Of a stretch of DNA of 64,000 bases, positions 1 through 8,830 are shown piece by piece; the stretch's first letter is position 1, and each line of letters starts with the position of its first letter. Position numbers and translations under genes: made by a program. Source of the DNA: Hymenobacter sp. HSC-4F20. GTDB lineage: Bacteria; Bacteroidota; Bacteroidia; Cytophagales; Hymenobacteraceae. The notes under the pieces are model-generated. The model searched no databases, was not told where the DNA came from, and worked only from the letters and a program-made list of their open reading frames with translations. The stretch spans positions 1,116,001 through 1,180,000 of the forward strand of contig NZ_JAHZTD010000001.1 of assembly GCF_019599275.1 (NCBI RefSeq), given 5' to 3'.

Positions 1-2883
1 TACGGTTGCTGGCTCGGGGGTAGCAGCGGCCGGCCGCGGAATGGTAGCCGGGCCGGCTTTCTTCTTCATAGCTTTGCGCTCTGGCTCAGGACCTTCGTCG
101 GTAAGTAGAGCCACGGCGTGAATCTTGAAGTAGTTGAGCTTATTGCCCATGGCCTTCCAGCCCTTCACGTCAATAAACTCGTGCAGAAGGAACTGCTCGG
201 TTTCCTTGTCGGCTTTCTTGTCGCGCTGCAGCTTCACCTCCGCCTGCGGCTCAGGGTGGCAGGTAGCGCACAGCAGCTTCGAGCCCTTAGTTTCGGAAAT
301 AAAGGTAAAGCGCTTGTCGAGGGTACTAGTCTCGATTTTAAAGCGTTTCACGTAGTGCGTTTTCGACTCACCTTCCACGTACACGCTGCTGATAACGGTG
401 TCGGGCTCCAGCTTGCGCAGCAGCAGAATGTTGGGTACATCGAAGTGGTGCGCCGGCTCGGGCGACTTCAGCTCGTAGCTGCCATCCTTGTACACCACCA
501 AAATGGTGTGGTCCGTGTCGAAGGCGCCGAGGTAGCGGCCGTGGCCGGCGTGGTTGAGGCGACCCACCACGCTGTCGAAAAACACTTCCCGCCCGCCCAG
601 GGTCGAGTCGCCCACGGCTTTGCGGGTAACCTTCTTGATGGGTTGCTTGGTGACAATGTTTCCCATGGAGCCCTTGCCTTTGATGGCCAACTCGGCAAAG
701 TCGAAGTCAAACTGCTTGACCCGGGCCGGCGCCTTATCCGAAAGCTGCACGCTCACAATCTCCGACTCGGAGTTGGGGTTGGCCGTCAGGTAGAGCGTTT
801 TGGTGCCCTTCGTGCTCTTGGTCAGGTCGTAAGATTTGTCGCGGGTAATGCCTGTTACCAGGAAGCGCTTGGCGAAGCTAATGCCCGAGGCCCCGTCCTG
901 GTAAATCATGTTGTAGACCAGCCGGTCGTCGTTTTTGTTATAGACGCCGGCGTGCAGGATGTCCTTGCCCACGAAGGTCTTCTCGGCAATTTTGGTCACC
1001 ACGAACGTACCGTCGCGCTTGATGGCAATGATGTCGTCCAGGTCGGAGCAGTCGCAGATGTACTCCACCTGCTCATCCTTTTTCAGGCCGTAGCCCACAA
1101 AACCGTCGCGACGGTTCACGTAGAGCTTCTGGTTGGCCACGGCTACTTTCTGGGCCGTTACCACATCGAAGGTGCGCAGTTGGGTTTTCCGCTCCCGGTT
1201 CTGGCCGTATTTTTTCAGCAACCCTTCGAAGTACTGAATGGCGTAGCGGACGAGGTTGGCCAGATGATCGGCTACCTCGGCCAGCTCCGTTTCCAGCTTT
1301 TGGATGTACTCCTCGGCCTTGAAGCCGTCGTATTTGCTGATGCGCTTGATGCGGATTTCCGTCAGGCGGGTGAGGTCATCCTCCGTGATGGACCGGCGCA
1401 ATACAATACGAGTGTCGTTGGCTTTCTGCTTCTCCCCTTCCACCCGCACGAACTTCTTCAGGCCGGCATCAATGGTGTGCAGAATGTCCTCCCAAGTTTC
1501 GCACTCCTCAATTTTGCGGTAGACGCGGTTTTCAATAAAAATCTTCTCCAGCGAGGCCGAGTGCCACTTTTCCTGCAATTCTTCCTGGCGGATTTCCAGC
1601 TCCCGCTCCAGCAGACGCACTGTTTTTTGGGTGCTCAGGCGCAGCATGTCCTCTACCCCCACAAAGCGCGGTTTCTCGTCGATAATGACGCAGGTGTTGG
1701 GCGAGATGCTGATTTCGCAGTCGGTGAAAGCGTACAGCGCGTCCATCGTGAGGTCGGGCGAGACACCTGCGGGCAGGTGCACCTGAATCTCCACGTTGGC
1801 AGCCGTGTTGTCGACTACCTTCTTGATCTTGATTTTATTGGCCTCCGACGCCTTCACAATGCTTTCCATCAGCGCCGTGGTGGTGGTGCCGTACGGAATG
1901 TCGCGGATGACGAGCAGGGTCTTATCGACCTTTTCTATGGTAGCGCGCAAACGGATTTTAGCCCCGCGCAGGCCGCCGTTGTAGTTGGTCACGTCGCAGA
2001 GGCCGCCGGTCGGAAAGTCGGGGTAGAGCACAATGTCGCGGCCCCGCAGCACGTCGATGCTGGCCTTGCACAACTCGCGAAAGTTGTGGGGCATGATCTT
2101 GGTGCTCAGGCCCACGGCAATACCCTCTACCCCCTGGGCCAGCAGCAGCGGAAACTTCACGGGCAGCGTGGTAGGCTCGCGCTTGCGCCCGTCGTAGCTC
2201 ATCTGCCACTCCGTGATGTCGGGGTTGAACACCACGTCGAGAGCGAACTTGCTGAGGCGGGCTTCGATGTAGCGGGGCGCGGCTGCGCCGTCGCCGGTGC
2301 GGATGTCGCCCCAGTTGCCCTGGGTTTCAATCAACAGGTCCTTCTGGCCCAGGTTCACCATAGCGTCGCCGATGGAGGCGTCGCCGTGGGGGTGGTACTG
2401 CATGGTCTGGCCGATGACGTTGGCGACTTTGTTGAAGCGGCCGTCGTCCATTTCCTTCATGGCGTGCAGAATGCGGCGCTGCACGGGTTTGAGGCCGTCC
2501 TCGATGGCGGGCACGGCGCGCTCCAGAATCACGTAGGAGGCGTAGTCCAGAAACCAGTTCTGGTACATGCCGTTCACGGTGGCCACGTCGTGGATGGTCT
2601 CGCCGGGGGCAAACTTGGGCTCTTCCTCAGTTTCTTCCGTTACGGGCTCCGGCTCGGTTACGGCCTCTACCTCGGCGCCGGACTCAGCCAGCAGCAGCTC
2701 GCCGGTTTCGCTTACCACCGATTGCGCGGTATCTTCCTCAGAGGGGGTAGCAGCAGCCGGCGCGGCCGGCTCAGCCCCGAACTCGAAAGAGTCGCCGGCA
2801 CCGAAAATATTTTCCGGCTGCTCTTCGTGGTTCGGGTCGTGGGGGTTTGTCTCTTCTGACACAGTGGGGGTGGCACTCGCCAC
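1..2883 (-). CDS. parC: DNA topoisomerase IV subunit A (partial, C-terminus off the window)
   Basis: DNA breakage-reunion subunit of topoisomerase IV, which with ParE decatenates replicated chromosomes. About 95 acidic, low-complexity residues come first, then the GyrA/ParC core (DYASYVILERAVPAIEDGLK) and the active-site Tyr near residue 205 (context APRYIEARL). The last residues visible are a Lys/Ala/Pro-rich tail, so the stop codon probably lies just outside. There is no ATG before the core. The in-frame TGA upstream leaves GTG at 2883 (a GGAGAGAGG lies 16 nt before it) or GTG at 2862 as the start. It follows parE on the same strand after 83 nt, so the two probably form one operon, which also favours ParC over GyrA. 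The long antisense open frame across it is a codon-bias shadow. Confidence 0.93.
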   Translation of the reverse strand, partial: MASATPTVSEETNPHDPNHEEQPENIFGAGDSFEFGAEPAAPAAATPSEEDTAQSVVSETGELLLAESGAEVEAVTEPEPVTEETEEEPKFAPGETIHDVATVNGMYQNWFLDYASYVILERAVPAIEDGLKPVQRRILHAMKEMDDGRFNKVANVIGQTMQYHPHGDASIGDAMVNLGQKDLLIETQGNWGDIRTGDGAAAPRYIEARLSKFALDVVFNPDITEWQMSYDGRKREPTTLPVKFPLLLAQGVEGIAVGLSTKIMPHNFRELCKASIDVLRGRDIVLYPDFPTGGLCDVTNYNGGLRGAKIRLRATIEKVDKTLLVIRDIPYGTTTTALMESIVKASEANKIKIKKVVDNTAANVEIQVHLPAGVSPDLTMDALYAFTDCEISISPNTCVIIDEKPRFVGVEDMLRLSTQKTVRLLERELEIRQEELQEKWHSASLEKIFIENRVYRKIEECETWEDILHTIDAGLKKFVRVEGEKQKANDTRIVLRRSITEDDLTRLTEIRIKRISKYDGFKAEEYIQKLETELAEVADHLANLVRYAIQYFEGLLKKYGQNRERKTQLRTFDVVTAQKVAVANQKLYVNRRDGFVGYGLKKDEQVEYICDCSDLDDIIAIKRDGTFVVTKIAEKTFVGKDILHAGVYNKNDDRLVYNMIYQDGASGISFAKRFLVTGITRDKSYDLTKSTKGTKTLYLTANPNSESEIVSVQLSDKAPARVKQFDFDFAELAIKGKGSMGNIVTKQPIKKVTRKAVGDSTLGGREVFFDSVVGRLNHAGHGRYLGAFDTDHTILVVYKDGSYELKSPEPAHHFDVPNILLLRKLEPDTVISSVYVEGESKTHYVKRFKIETSTLDKRFTFISETKGSKLLCATCHPEPQAEVKLQRDKKADKETEQFLLHEFIDVKGWKAMGNKLNYFKIHAVALLTDEGPEPERKAMKKKAGPATIPRPAAATPEPATV

Positions 2884-2966
2884 AATTATTGTTCTTGTAC
2901 CTCTCTCCTGCCTTCAGGAAAAGCAGAAGGTTAAACTTCCGGCGGGTGCCTGGGTGCGCGGGGCCC

Positions 2967-4886
2967 CTAGGCTAAGTCGGCCTCGGCTACTTCTTCCACC
3001 GGCAGCACGTCCGACGTTACCAGATCTTTCTCCAAACGCAGGTTTTCAATGATGAATTCCTGACGGGCCGGGGTATTCTTGCCCATGTAGTAGTTCAGTA
3101 CCTGCTGAATGGAGCGGTCGGACTGCAGAATCACGGGCTCCAGCTTGATGTTGTCGCCGATGAACTTGCCGAACTCGTCGGGCGAAATCTCGCCCAGGCC
3201 TTTAAAGCGGGTTACCTCGGGGTTGCGGCCGAGCTGGCGCATGGCAGCCTGCTTTTCCTGCTCGTTGTAGCAATAAATGGTCGTTTTCTTGTTGCGGACG
3301 CGGAACAGGGGCGTTTCCAGGATGAACACGTGGCCGTTGCGCACCAAATCGGGGAAAAACTGCAGGAAGAAGGTGAGCAAGAGCAGCCGGATGTGCATGC
3401 CGTCCACGTCGGCATCGGTAGCAATGACCACGCGGTTGTAGCGCAGATTCTCGATGCCTTCCTCGATGTTGAGGGCGTGCTGCAGCAGGTTCAGCTCCTC
3501 GTTCTCGTAGACAATCTTCTTTTTCAGCCCGAAGCAGTTCAGGGGCTTGCCGCGCAGGGAGAAAACGGCCTCCGTTTCCACGTTACGGCTCTTGGTGATG
3601 GAGCCCGAAGCAGAATCACCTTCAGTAATAAAGAGGGTAGTGAGTAGGGCCTTTTCTTCCTCCTTGGTTTCGCCCAGGTGGAAGCGGCAGTCGCGGAGCT
3701 TGCGGTTGTGCAGGTTGGCTTTTTTGGCCCGCTGGTTGGCCAGCTTCTTCACGCCCGCCATATCCTTCCGCTCCCGCTCGCTCTGCTCGATACGCTTTTT
3801 GAGGGCATCGGCCGTAGCCGGGTTTTTGTGCAGGAAGTTGTCGAGGTACTCCTTCACAAAGTCGACGATGTAGCCGCGCACGGTGGGGCCGTCGGGGCCC
3901 ATGTTCAGGGAGCCAAGCTTGGTTTTCGTCTGCGACTCGAACACGGGCTCCTGTACGCGCACCGAAATAGCGCCCACGATGGAGCTGCGCACATCGGCCG
4001 CGTCGTACTCTTTCTTGTAGAACTCGCGCACGGTTTTCACCACGGCCTCCCGGAAAGCGGCCAGGTGCGTACCGCCCTGGGTGGTGTACTGGCCGTTCAC
4101 GAAGGAGTAGTATTCCTCGCCGTAGTCGCTGCCGTGGGTCAGGGCCAGCTCAATGTCCTCGCCCTTGAGGTGGATGATGGGGTAGCGCCGGCTTTCCTCG
4201 TCAATCTTGCGGGAGAGCAAATCCAGCAGACCGTGCTCGGAGTAGTATTTCTGCCCGTTGAAATTGATGGTCAGCCCGGCGTTCAGGTAGACGTAGTTCC
4301 AGATCTGATTTTCCAGGTACTCCGGGATGAAGCGGTAGTTGCGGAAAATGGAGTCGTCGGGCTGGAACGTCATCAGCGTGCCGTTGCGCTGAGAGGTTTT
4401 TACCGGCTTGGGGTCATTAGTGAGGATGCCCTGCGCAAACTCCGCCGACTTCATCAGCCCGTCGCGCACGCTCTGCACCAGAAAGTAATTGCTGAGGGCG
4501 TTAACCGCTTTGGTCCCGACCCCGTTTAAGCCTACTGACTTCTGAAAGACTTTGGAGTCGTACTTACCGCCCGTATTGATCTTGCTTACTACCTCCACCA
4601 CCTTGCCCAGGGGAATGCCACGCCCATAGTCGCGCACTTGCACCCGGCTGTCGGAGATTTTGATATCGATGGTGCGGCCGTGGCCCATTACGTGCTCGTC
4701 AATGGAGTTATCGATAACCTCCTTCACCAACACGTAAATGCCATCATCGTAGCTGGAGCCGTCGCCGAGCTTACCAATGTACATACCCGGCCGCAGACGA
4801 ATATGCTCGCGCCAATCCAGGGAGCGAATACTGTCTTCGGTGTAGCCGTGGTCGGGGGTAGCGGCGGGTACTTGTTCGTCAGCCAT
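2967..4886 (-). CDS. parE: DNA topoisomerase IV subunit B
   Basis: ATPase subunit of topoisomerase IV, 639 aa, normal length for Bacteroidota ParE. The GHKL ATPase motifs are present: [10 protein letters not shown] (56-65, with the Mg-binding Asn), DYGRGIP (86-92) and [14 protein letters not shown] (119 on). The transducer domain follows. The TOPRIM metal site shows EGDSASGS (from E422) and DADVDGMH (from D491), and the C-terminus has [17 protein letters not shown] at 4886 is the only sensible start. It is divergent from the permease at 5080 and lies upstream of parC. GyrB is the alternative, but the adjacent GyrA-type gene and the lack of an extra insert favour ParE. Confidence 0.95.
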   Translation of the reverse strand: MADEQVPAATPDHGYTEDSIRSLDWREHIRLRPGMYIGKLGDGSSYDDGIYVLVKEVIDNSIDEHVMGHGRTIDIKISDSRVQVRDYGRGIPLGKVVEVVSKINTGGKYDSKVFQKSVGLNGVGTKAVNALSNYFLVQSVRDGLMKSAEFAQGILTNDPKPVKTSQRNGTLMTFQPDDSIFRNYRFIPEYLENQIWNYVYLNAGLTINFNGQKYYSEHGLLDLLSRKIDEESRRYPIIHLKGEDIELALTHGSDYGEEYYSFVNGQYTTQGGTHLAAFREAVVKTVREFYKKEYDAADVRSSIVGAISVRVQEPVFESQTKTKLGSLNMGPDGPTVRGYIVDFVKEYLDNFLHKNPATADALKKRIEQSERERKDMAGVKKLANQRAKKANLHNRKLRDCRFHLGETKEEEKALLTTLFITEGDSASGSITKSRNVETEAVFSLRGKPLNCFGLKKKIVYENEELNLLQHALNIEEGIENLRYNRVVIATDADVDGMHIRLLLLTFFLQFFPDLVRNGHVFILETPLFRVRNKKTTIYCYNEQEKQAAMRQLGRNPEVTRFKGLGEISPDEFGKFIGDNIKLEPVILQSDRSIQQVLNYYMGKNTPARQEFIIENLRLEKDLVTSDVLPVEEVAEADLA

Positions 4887-5079
4887 GCAATTCAGTATTC
4901 AAAATTCGAGGTAAAATAACGCAGAAAATTGGCCTTTTCCGCGCTTTTCTTTCGCTAGCTAAGTTAGCAAAATTTTCTTTTTCAACCCAGCGGCAGGCGA
5001 GTTTGTTCCCGGCAAACCTGCTAAAAACCCGTACTGCGCTTGCTGACACCCACCTTAACTTCCCAATTATATTAGCAAT

Positions 5080-6264
5080 ATGTTTCCTCCTGCCTCCCAA
5101 CACCATTTGCCGCCTTCCGGCCATAAGCCCAACCCCGAGGTTAAGCAGGCGCCTGTCGTTCAGTTCGCTTTCCTCATGCTTGGGGCCGTGCTGCTCGTGT
5201 ACTCCCTACGCGTGCTGGACGACGTGCTGCTACCCCTCGTGTTTTCCGGCATCTTTTCCCTGTTGCTACTGCCCATCTGCCGGTGGCTGGAACTGCGAGG
5301 GCTGCCCCGGATACTGGCTATTATCGTGTGCTTGTTGCTGCTAGTGCTGGTAGTAGCGGGCATTGTGCTCGGCTTTGGCTCTCAGCTGGCGCAGTTCAAA
5401 ACGGAGATACCCAAGCTGCAGGACAAAACGGTGGAGTTCTTCAACAGCGCCCAGGAATGGGCCCACCAGCGGTTTGGCTACCAGCCCATGAGCATTGAGG
5501 AAGTAAAAGACTCGACTTTGAAGGCCCTGAAGAAGTCGGGCGGCACGTATTTGGGTACTACCCTGAATACTACTACCTCGGCCCTGAGCAACATTCTGCA
5601 GGTGTTTATCTACATCTTCTGCTTGCTGCTCTACCGCGACCATCTGCGGCAGTTCATGTTCCGCTTTGTGGCCCCCGACAAGCGGACGGCCGTGCTCCAC
5701 ACCGTGGACAGCATCCAGACGGTAGTGCAGGCCTACATTTCGGGCCTGGTAAAGGTGATTATCATTGTGGCCGTGCTCAACGGAATCGGGCTGGTGGCGT
5801 TGGGGGTGAAGTTTGCCGTGTTCTTCGCCATTTTTGCTTCCGTACTGGCCGTTATTCCCTACATCGGCATCATGATTGGAGCTACCATCCCGGCCATTAT
5901 TACGCTGGTGGAAACTGGCTCCGTTGTACAGGCCGCCTTGGTAATCGGGGTGTTCGTGGTGGTGCAGTTTCTGGAAGGCAACTTCATTACGCCCATGATT
6001 ACCGGCTCGCAGGTGAGCATTAATCCGCTGGCCGCCATCCTGGCCCTGATTCTGGGCAACGAGCTGTGGGGCACGCCGGGCATGATTTTGAGCATTCCAA
6101 TTATGGCCGTTATTAAAGTGGTGCTGGATGCCAACAAGGTGACGGAGCCCTGGGGCTTCCTGCTCGGCGACACGGCCGAAGGCGAAGACTCTACCAAGCC
6201 GGAAACCAAGCAACCCGGCCTGCTAAGCCGCCTTTGGGGCCGCGTGACCGGCAAAGCCAGCTAA
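5080..6264 (+). CDS. AI-2E family transporter (TqsA/YdiK-like permease)
   Basis: Inner-membrane protein of 394 aa of the AI-2E/UPF0118 exporter family. A paired N-terminal hydrophobic block (about residues 25-85) is followed by a soluble amphipathic region (about 100-165), then about five more membrane segments. These include the conserved late stretch with VIPYIGIMIG and FLEGNFITPMITGS, typical of this family. Substrates of most members are unknown; some move autoinducer-2 or ions. The C-terminal 40 residues are polar. It is transcribed away from parE over a 193-nt spacer, and a terminator follows at 6292. Confidence 0.88.
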   Translation: MFPPASQHHLPPSGHKPNPEVKQAPVVQFAFLMLGAVLLVYSLRVLDDVLLPLVFSGIFSLLLLPICRWLELRGLPRILAIIVCLLLLVLVVAGIVLGFGSQLAQFKTEIPKLQDKTVEFFNSAQEWAHQRFGYQPMSIEEVKDSTLKALKKSGGTYLGTTLNTTTSALSNILQVFIYIFCLLLYRDHLRQFMFRFVAPDKRTAVLHTVDSIQTVVQAYISGLVKVIIIVAVLNGIGLVALGVKFAVFFAIFASVLAVIPYIGIMIGATIPAIITLVETGSVVQAALVIGVFVVVQFLEGNFITPMITGSQVSINPLAAILALILGNELWGTPGMILSIPIMAVIKVVLDANKVTEPWGFLLGDTAEGEDSTKPETKQPGLLSRLWGRVTGKAS

Positions 6265-6291
6265 AACGCTGGTAGGCTACTACATTCGTCT

Positions 6292-6322
6292 CCCCGTTGG
6301 CCCTGGCTAACGGGGATTTTTT
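6292..6322 (+). terminator. Rho-independent terminator after the AI-2E-family gene
   Basis: An 11-bp stem (CCCCGTTGGCC with GGCTAACGGGG, one G-T pair, 2-nt loop) is followed by A and seven or eight T residues. Confidence 0.85.
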
Positions 6323-6470
6323 TGCCCCTATCTACCGAATCTGCACTGATAACCGAAATTTTATAATCCTTTCGTGGCAACCTCCACCGGCCAGGCAGGG
6401 TATACAAGCCCAACTGCTGCGCTCGTGGCAGTATTAGAACTCCTTACCATCCACTTAAAAATTCTGCACC

Positions 6471-6941
6471 ATGGCCTCTATTACCGGCGAAGCTGCCCGC
6501 GCGTACAACGACCTCGTAGAAATCAATAAAACGGCCGCTAAAGGCTACCAGGAAGCCGCCGAAGGTGTGAGCAGCCCCGACCTGAAGTCGAAGCTTAGCC
6601 AATTCAGCCAGCAGCGCGCTCAGTTTGCTTCCGAGCTTAGCCAGCACGCCAGCCAGTACGGCATCAATCCCGAAGAGGAAAATACGGTAGAAGGCTTGGT
6701 AGCTGATGCTGCCGCCGCCGTGCACCGCGGCTGGATCAACATCAAATCGGCCATTACGGGCCAAGACGACGCTGCTATTCTGGGTGAGTGCGAAACCGGC
6801 GACGCAACGGCTCTGCAATCGTATGAAACGGCTCTGCGCTCAACGGAGCTGCCCGCCGAAGCCCGCAATGTGATTCAAAAGCAGCACGGCGAGATTCTAT
6901 CGGCTAAAAACTGGGTTACCCAGCAGAAAGGCACGCGCTAA
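6471..6941 (+). CDS. PA2169 family four-helix-bundle protein (DUF2383)
   Basis: Soluble 156-aa all-helical protein with no signal peptide. Glu-rich helices with the pattern LVEINKTAAKGYQEAAEGV, followed by an ASELSQHA helix and a QQKGTR tail, match the DUF2383 ferritin-like fold, whose members often bind metal or act in stress responses. Its exact role is unknown. It is monocistronic, with a leader of about 200 nt after the previous terminator and its own terminator at 6966. Confidence 0.85.
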   Translation: MASITGEAARAYNDLVEINKTAAKGYQEAAEGVSSPDLKSKLSQFSQQRAQFASELSQHASQYGINPEEENTVEGLVADAAAAVHRGWINIKSAITGQDDAAILGECETGDATALQSYETALRSTELPAEARNVIQKQHGEILSAKNWVTQQKGTR

Positions 6942-6965
6942 GCTGCTTCTGTTTCCCTGACTTAC

Positions 6966-6992
6966 AAAAAGCCCGCTTAAAGCGGGCTTTTT
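6966..6992 (+). terminator. Terminator, DUF2383 gene
   Basis: AAAAAGCCCGCTT pairs with AAGCGGGCTTTTT around a single A, giving a GC-rich stem flanked by A and T runs. It can work in both directions. Confidence 0.9.
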
Positions 6993-7039
6993 CTTTTCCG
7001 GCGCGGCTCAACTTACATCGGGTAGAAGAGCATAATCCG

Positions 7040-7067
7040 TTTGCAACCTTCCGGGGGGCTATCTTTG
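7040..7067 (+). promoter_or_regulatory. Bacteroidota-type promoter for the exonuclease/GIY-YIG gene
   Basis: A TTTG at 7040 and an exact TAnnTTTG -7 box (TATCTTTG, 7060-7067) are separated by 16 nt. The spacing is slightly short, but the box is perfect and ends 46 nt before the start codon. Confidence 0.55.
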
Positions 7068-7113
7068 TTACCAATTTCATTAGCACGTTCGTTTACCCGA
7101 TTTCGCCTCTCGT

Positions 7114-8625
7114 TTGTACGCTATCATCGACCTTGAAACTACTGGCGGGCAGCCCGCCCAGGACCGCATCACGGAAATAGCCATTTATATCCACGATGGG
7201 GAGAAAGTGGTGGATGAGTTCAGCACCCTGCTGAATCCGGGACGGCCCATTCCGTTTTTCATCACCCAGCTTACCGGTATTACCGATGACATGGTGCGTG
7301 ATGCGCCTAAGTTTCACGAGGTAGCCCGCCGCATTGTGGAAATTACGGAAGGCTGCGTGTTTGTGGCCCACAACGTGCGGTTTGATTATTCTTTCCTGAA
7401 AAAGGAGTTTGCCGACCTGGGCTACAACTACTCCCGCAAAACGCTGTGCACCGTGCGCCTGAGCCGCTCCCTGATGCCAGGGCAGCCCAGCTATAGCTTG
7501 GGCAAGCTATGCCAGAACATTGGCATTCCGCTCAACGACCGGCACCGGGCCACCGGCGACGCTGCGGCTACGGCCATTTTGTTTGGGCGGCTACTTAAGA
7601 TTAGTCAGCAGGAAGAAGCCCTTCAGACTCCCGGCCTGAGCCCGGCCGAGACGCTGGCGGCGGTGGATGCCAACGCTCCGGCCGGTCGGCGGCCGGCAGC
7701 GGCGGGCACTGCAGTAGCGGCCAAGCAGCCCTCGGCCCGCAAGGTGAAAGCCGTGCAAGAAGCCATCCGCACGGCCTTGCTCCCGCCCAACATCACTCCG
7801 GAAAAGGTGGCCTCCCTACCCCAGGAAGCGGGTGTGTACTATTTCCACAACGAGCAGGGAGAGGTTATCTACGTAGGCAAGAGCATCAACATTTACAAGC
7901 GCATTCAGCAGCACTTCGCCGTTGATTACAAGTCTCGCAAGAGCCTGGAGTTCAAGAATTCCATTTCGGACATTACCTGGGAGCTGACGGGCTCTGAGCT
8001 GGTAGCGCTGCTCTACGAGTCGCACGAAATCAAGCGGATGAAGCCGCTATATAACCGCGCCCAGCGCCGCTCTGTGTTTCCGGCCGGCATTTTCCTGCGC
8101 ACAGACGAGAATGGCTACAAGCACCTGTACTACGGCCGGGCCAATGACCACGCCGAGTCGCACCCGCTGATTGCCTTGGGCAACCAGTACAAGGCCAAGG
8201 GCTTCCTGTTTCACAAGGTAGCCAAGTTTAATTTGTGCCAGAAGCTGTGCGACCTGTACAAAACCACGGGTTCCTGCTTCGACTACCAGGTGCACCGTTG
8301 CAAAGGAGCCTGTATCGGCCTGGAGCCTGCTGAGGAATACAACCAGCGGGTAGAAGCCGCCATTGAGTCGTTTACCTACGAGCACGGCTCCTTTGTCATT
8401 ACGGGGCGGGGCCGCCGTCCCGATGAAAAAAGCATTGTAGTAGTGGAAAATGGCCGCTACCTGGGCTTTGGCTACGTGGATGAAAGCTTTTCCGCGCGCC
8501 GTCTCACAGACTTCAAGGATGCTATTACCCGCTATAATGATAATAAGGATGTGCAGCAGATTATCCGGCAATACCTCCGGACTGAGCACAAAGACCACGT
8601 AAAGGTGTTTAAATCGGCGTTGTAG
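7114..8625 (+). CDS. DnaQ-type exonuclease fused to a GIY-YIG (UvrC-N/Cho-like) nuclease
   Basis: A 503-aa two-nuclease protein, probably in DNA repair. Residues 1-170 form a DEDDh 3'-5' exonuclease: Exo I DLETTGG, Exo II HNVRFDYSF, Exo III DRHRATGDAAAT. After a variable Ala/Pro linker (about 180-225), a GIY-YIG domain (about 240-330) has GVYYFHNEQG and VIYVGKSINIYKRIQ. The rest carries a Cys cluster (CQKLC, CFDYQVHRCKGAC) as in the UvrC/Cho group. This matches the polymerase III epsilon-like/GIY-YIG fusion known in Bacteroidota. The only start before a TAG at 7081 is TTG at 7114. It has a good promoter at 7040. Confidence 0.88.
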   Translation: MYAIIDLETTGGQPAQDRITEIAIYIHDGEKVVDEFSTLLNPGRPIPFFITQLTGITDDMVRDAPKFHEVARRIVEITEGCVFVAHNVRFDYSFLKKEFADLGYNYSRKTLCTVRLSRSLMPGQPSYSLGKLCQNIGIPLNDRHRATGDAAATAILFGRLLKISQQEEALQTPGLSPAETLAAVDANAPAGRRPAAAGTAVAAKQPSARKVKAVQEAIRTALLPPNITPEKVASLPQEAGVYYFHNEQGEVIYVGKSINIYKRIQQHFAVDYKSRKSLEFKNSISDITWELTGSELVALLYESHEIKRMKPLYNRAQRRSVFPAGIFLRTDENGYKHLYYGRANDHAESHPLIALGNQYKAKGFLFHKVAKFNLCQKLCDLYKTTGSCFDYQVHRCKGACIGLEPAEEYNQRVEAAIESFTYEHGSFVITGRGRRPDEKSIVVVENGRYLGFGYVDESFSARRLTDFKDAITRYNDNKDVQQIIRQYLRTEHKDHVKVFKSAL

Positions 8626-8830
8626 GCTTGTACCGGGAGAGGGGCCTGTTGTCTTCTGGTGGTTGGAGACGCCACGCGTCCTGCTTTACACCGAAAACCT
8701 TGCTTTGGTAGCCACGGCGTCCAGTCCCCCTTCTAAAACGGCCTGCATTGAGCGTAGGAGTGCCGCCGCACTACCCTTGGATAGTAATGTGGGTAGAGGC
8801 CTGCCAGCTTAGGTTGCTGAGTGCGCTGCA

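Noticed and set aside
118..2859. 913-codon open frame on the plus strand
   Set aside because: Exactly antisense to parC; the open frame comes from G+C-rich codons. Its translation is low-complexity and matches no family, while the minus strand encodes clear GyrA/ParC motifs.
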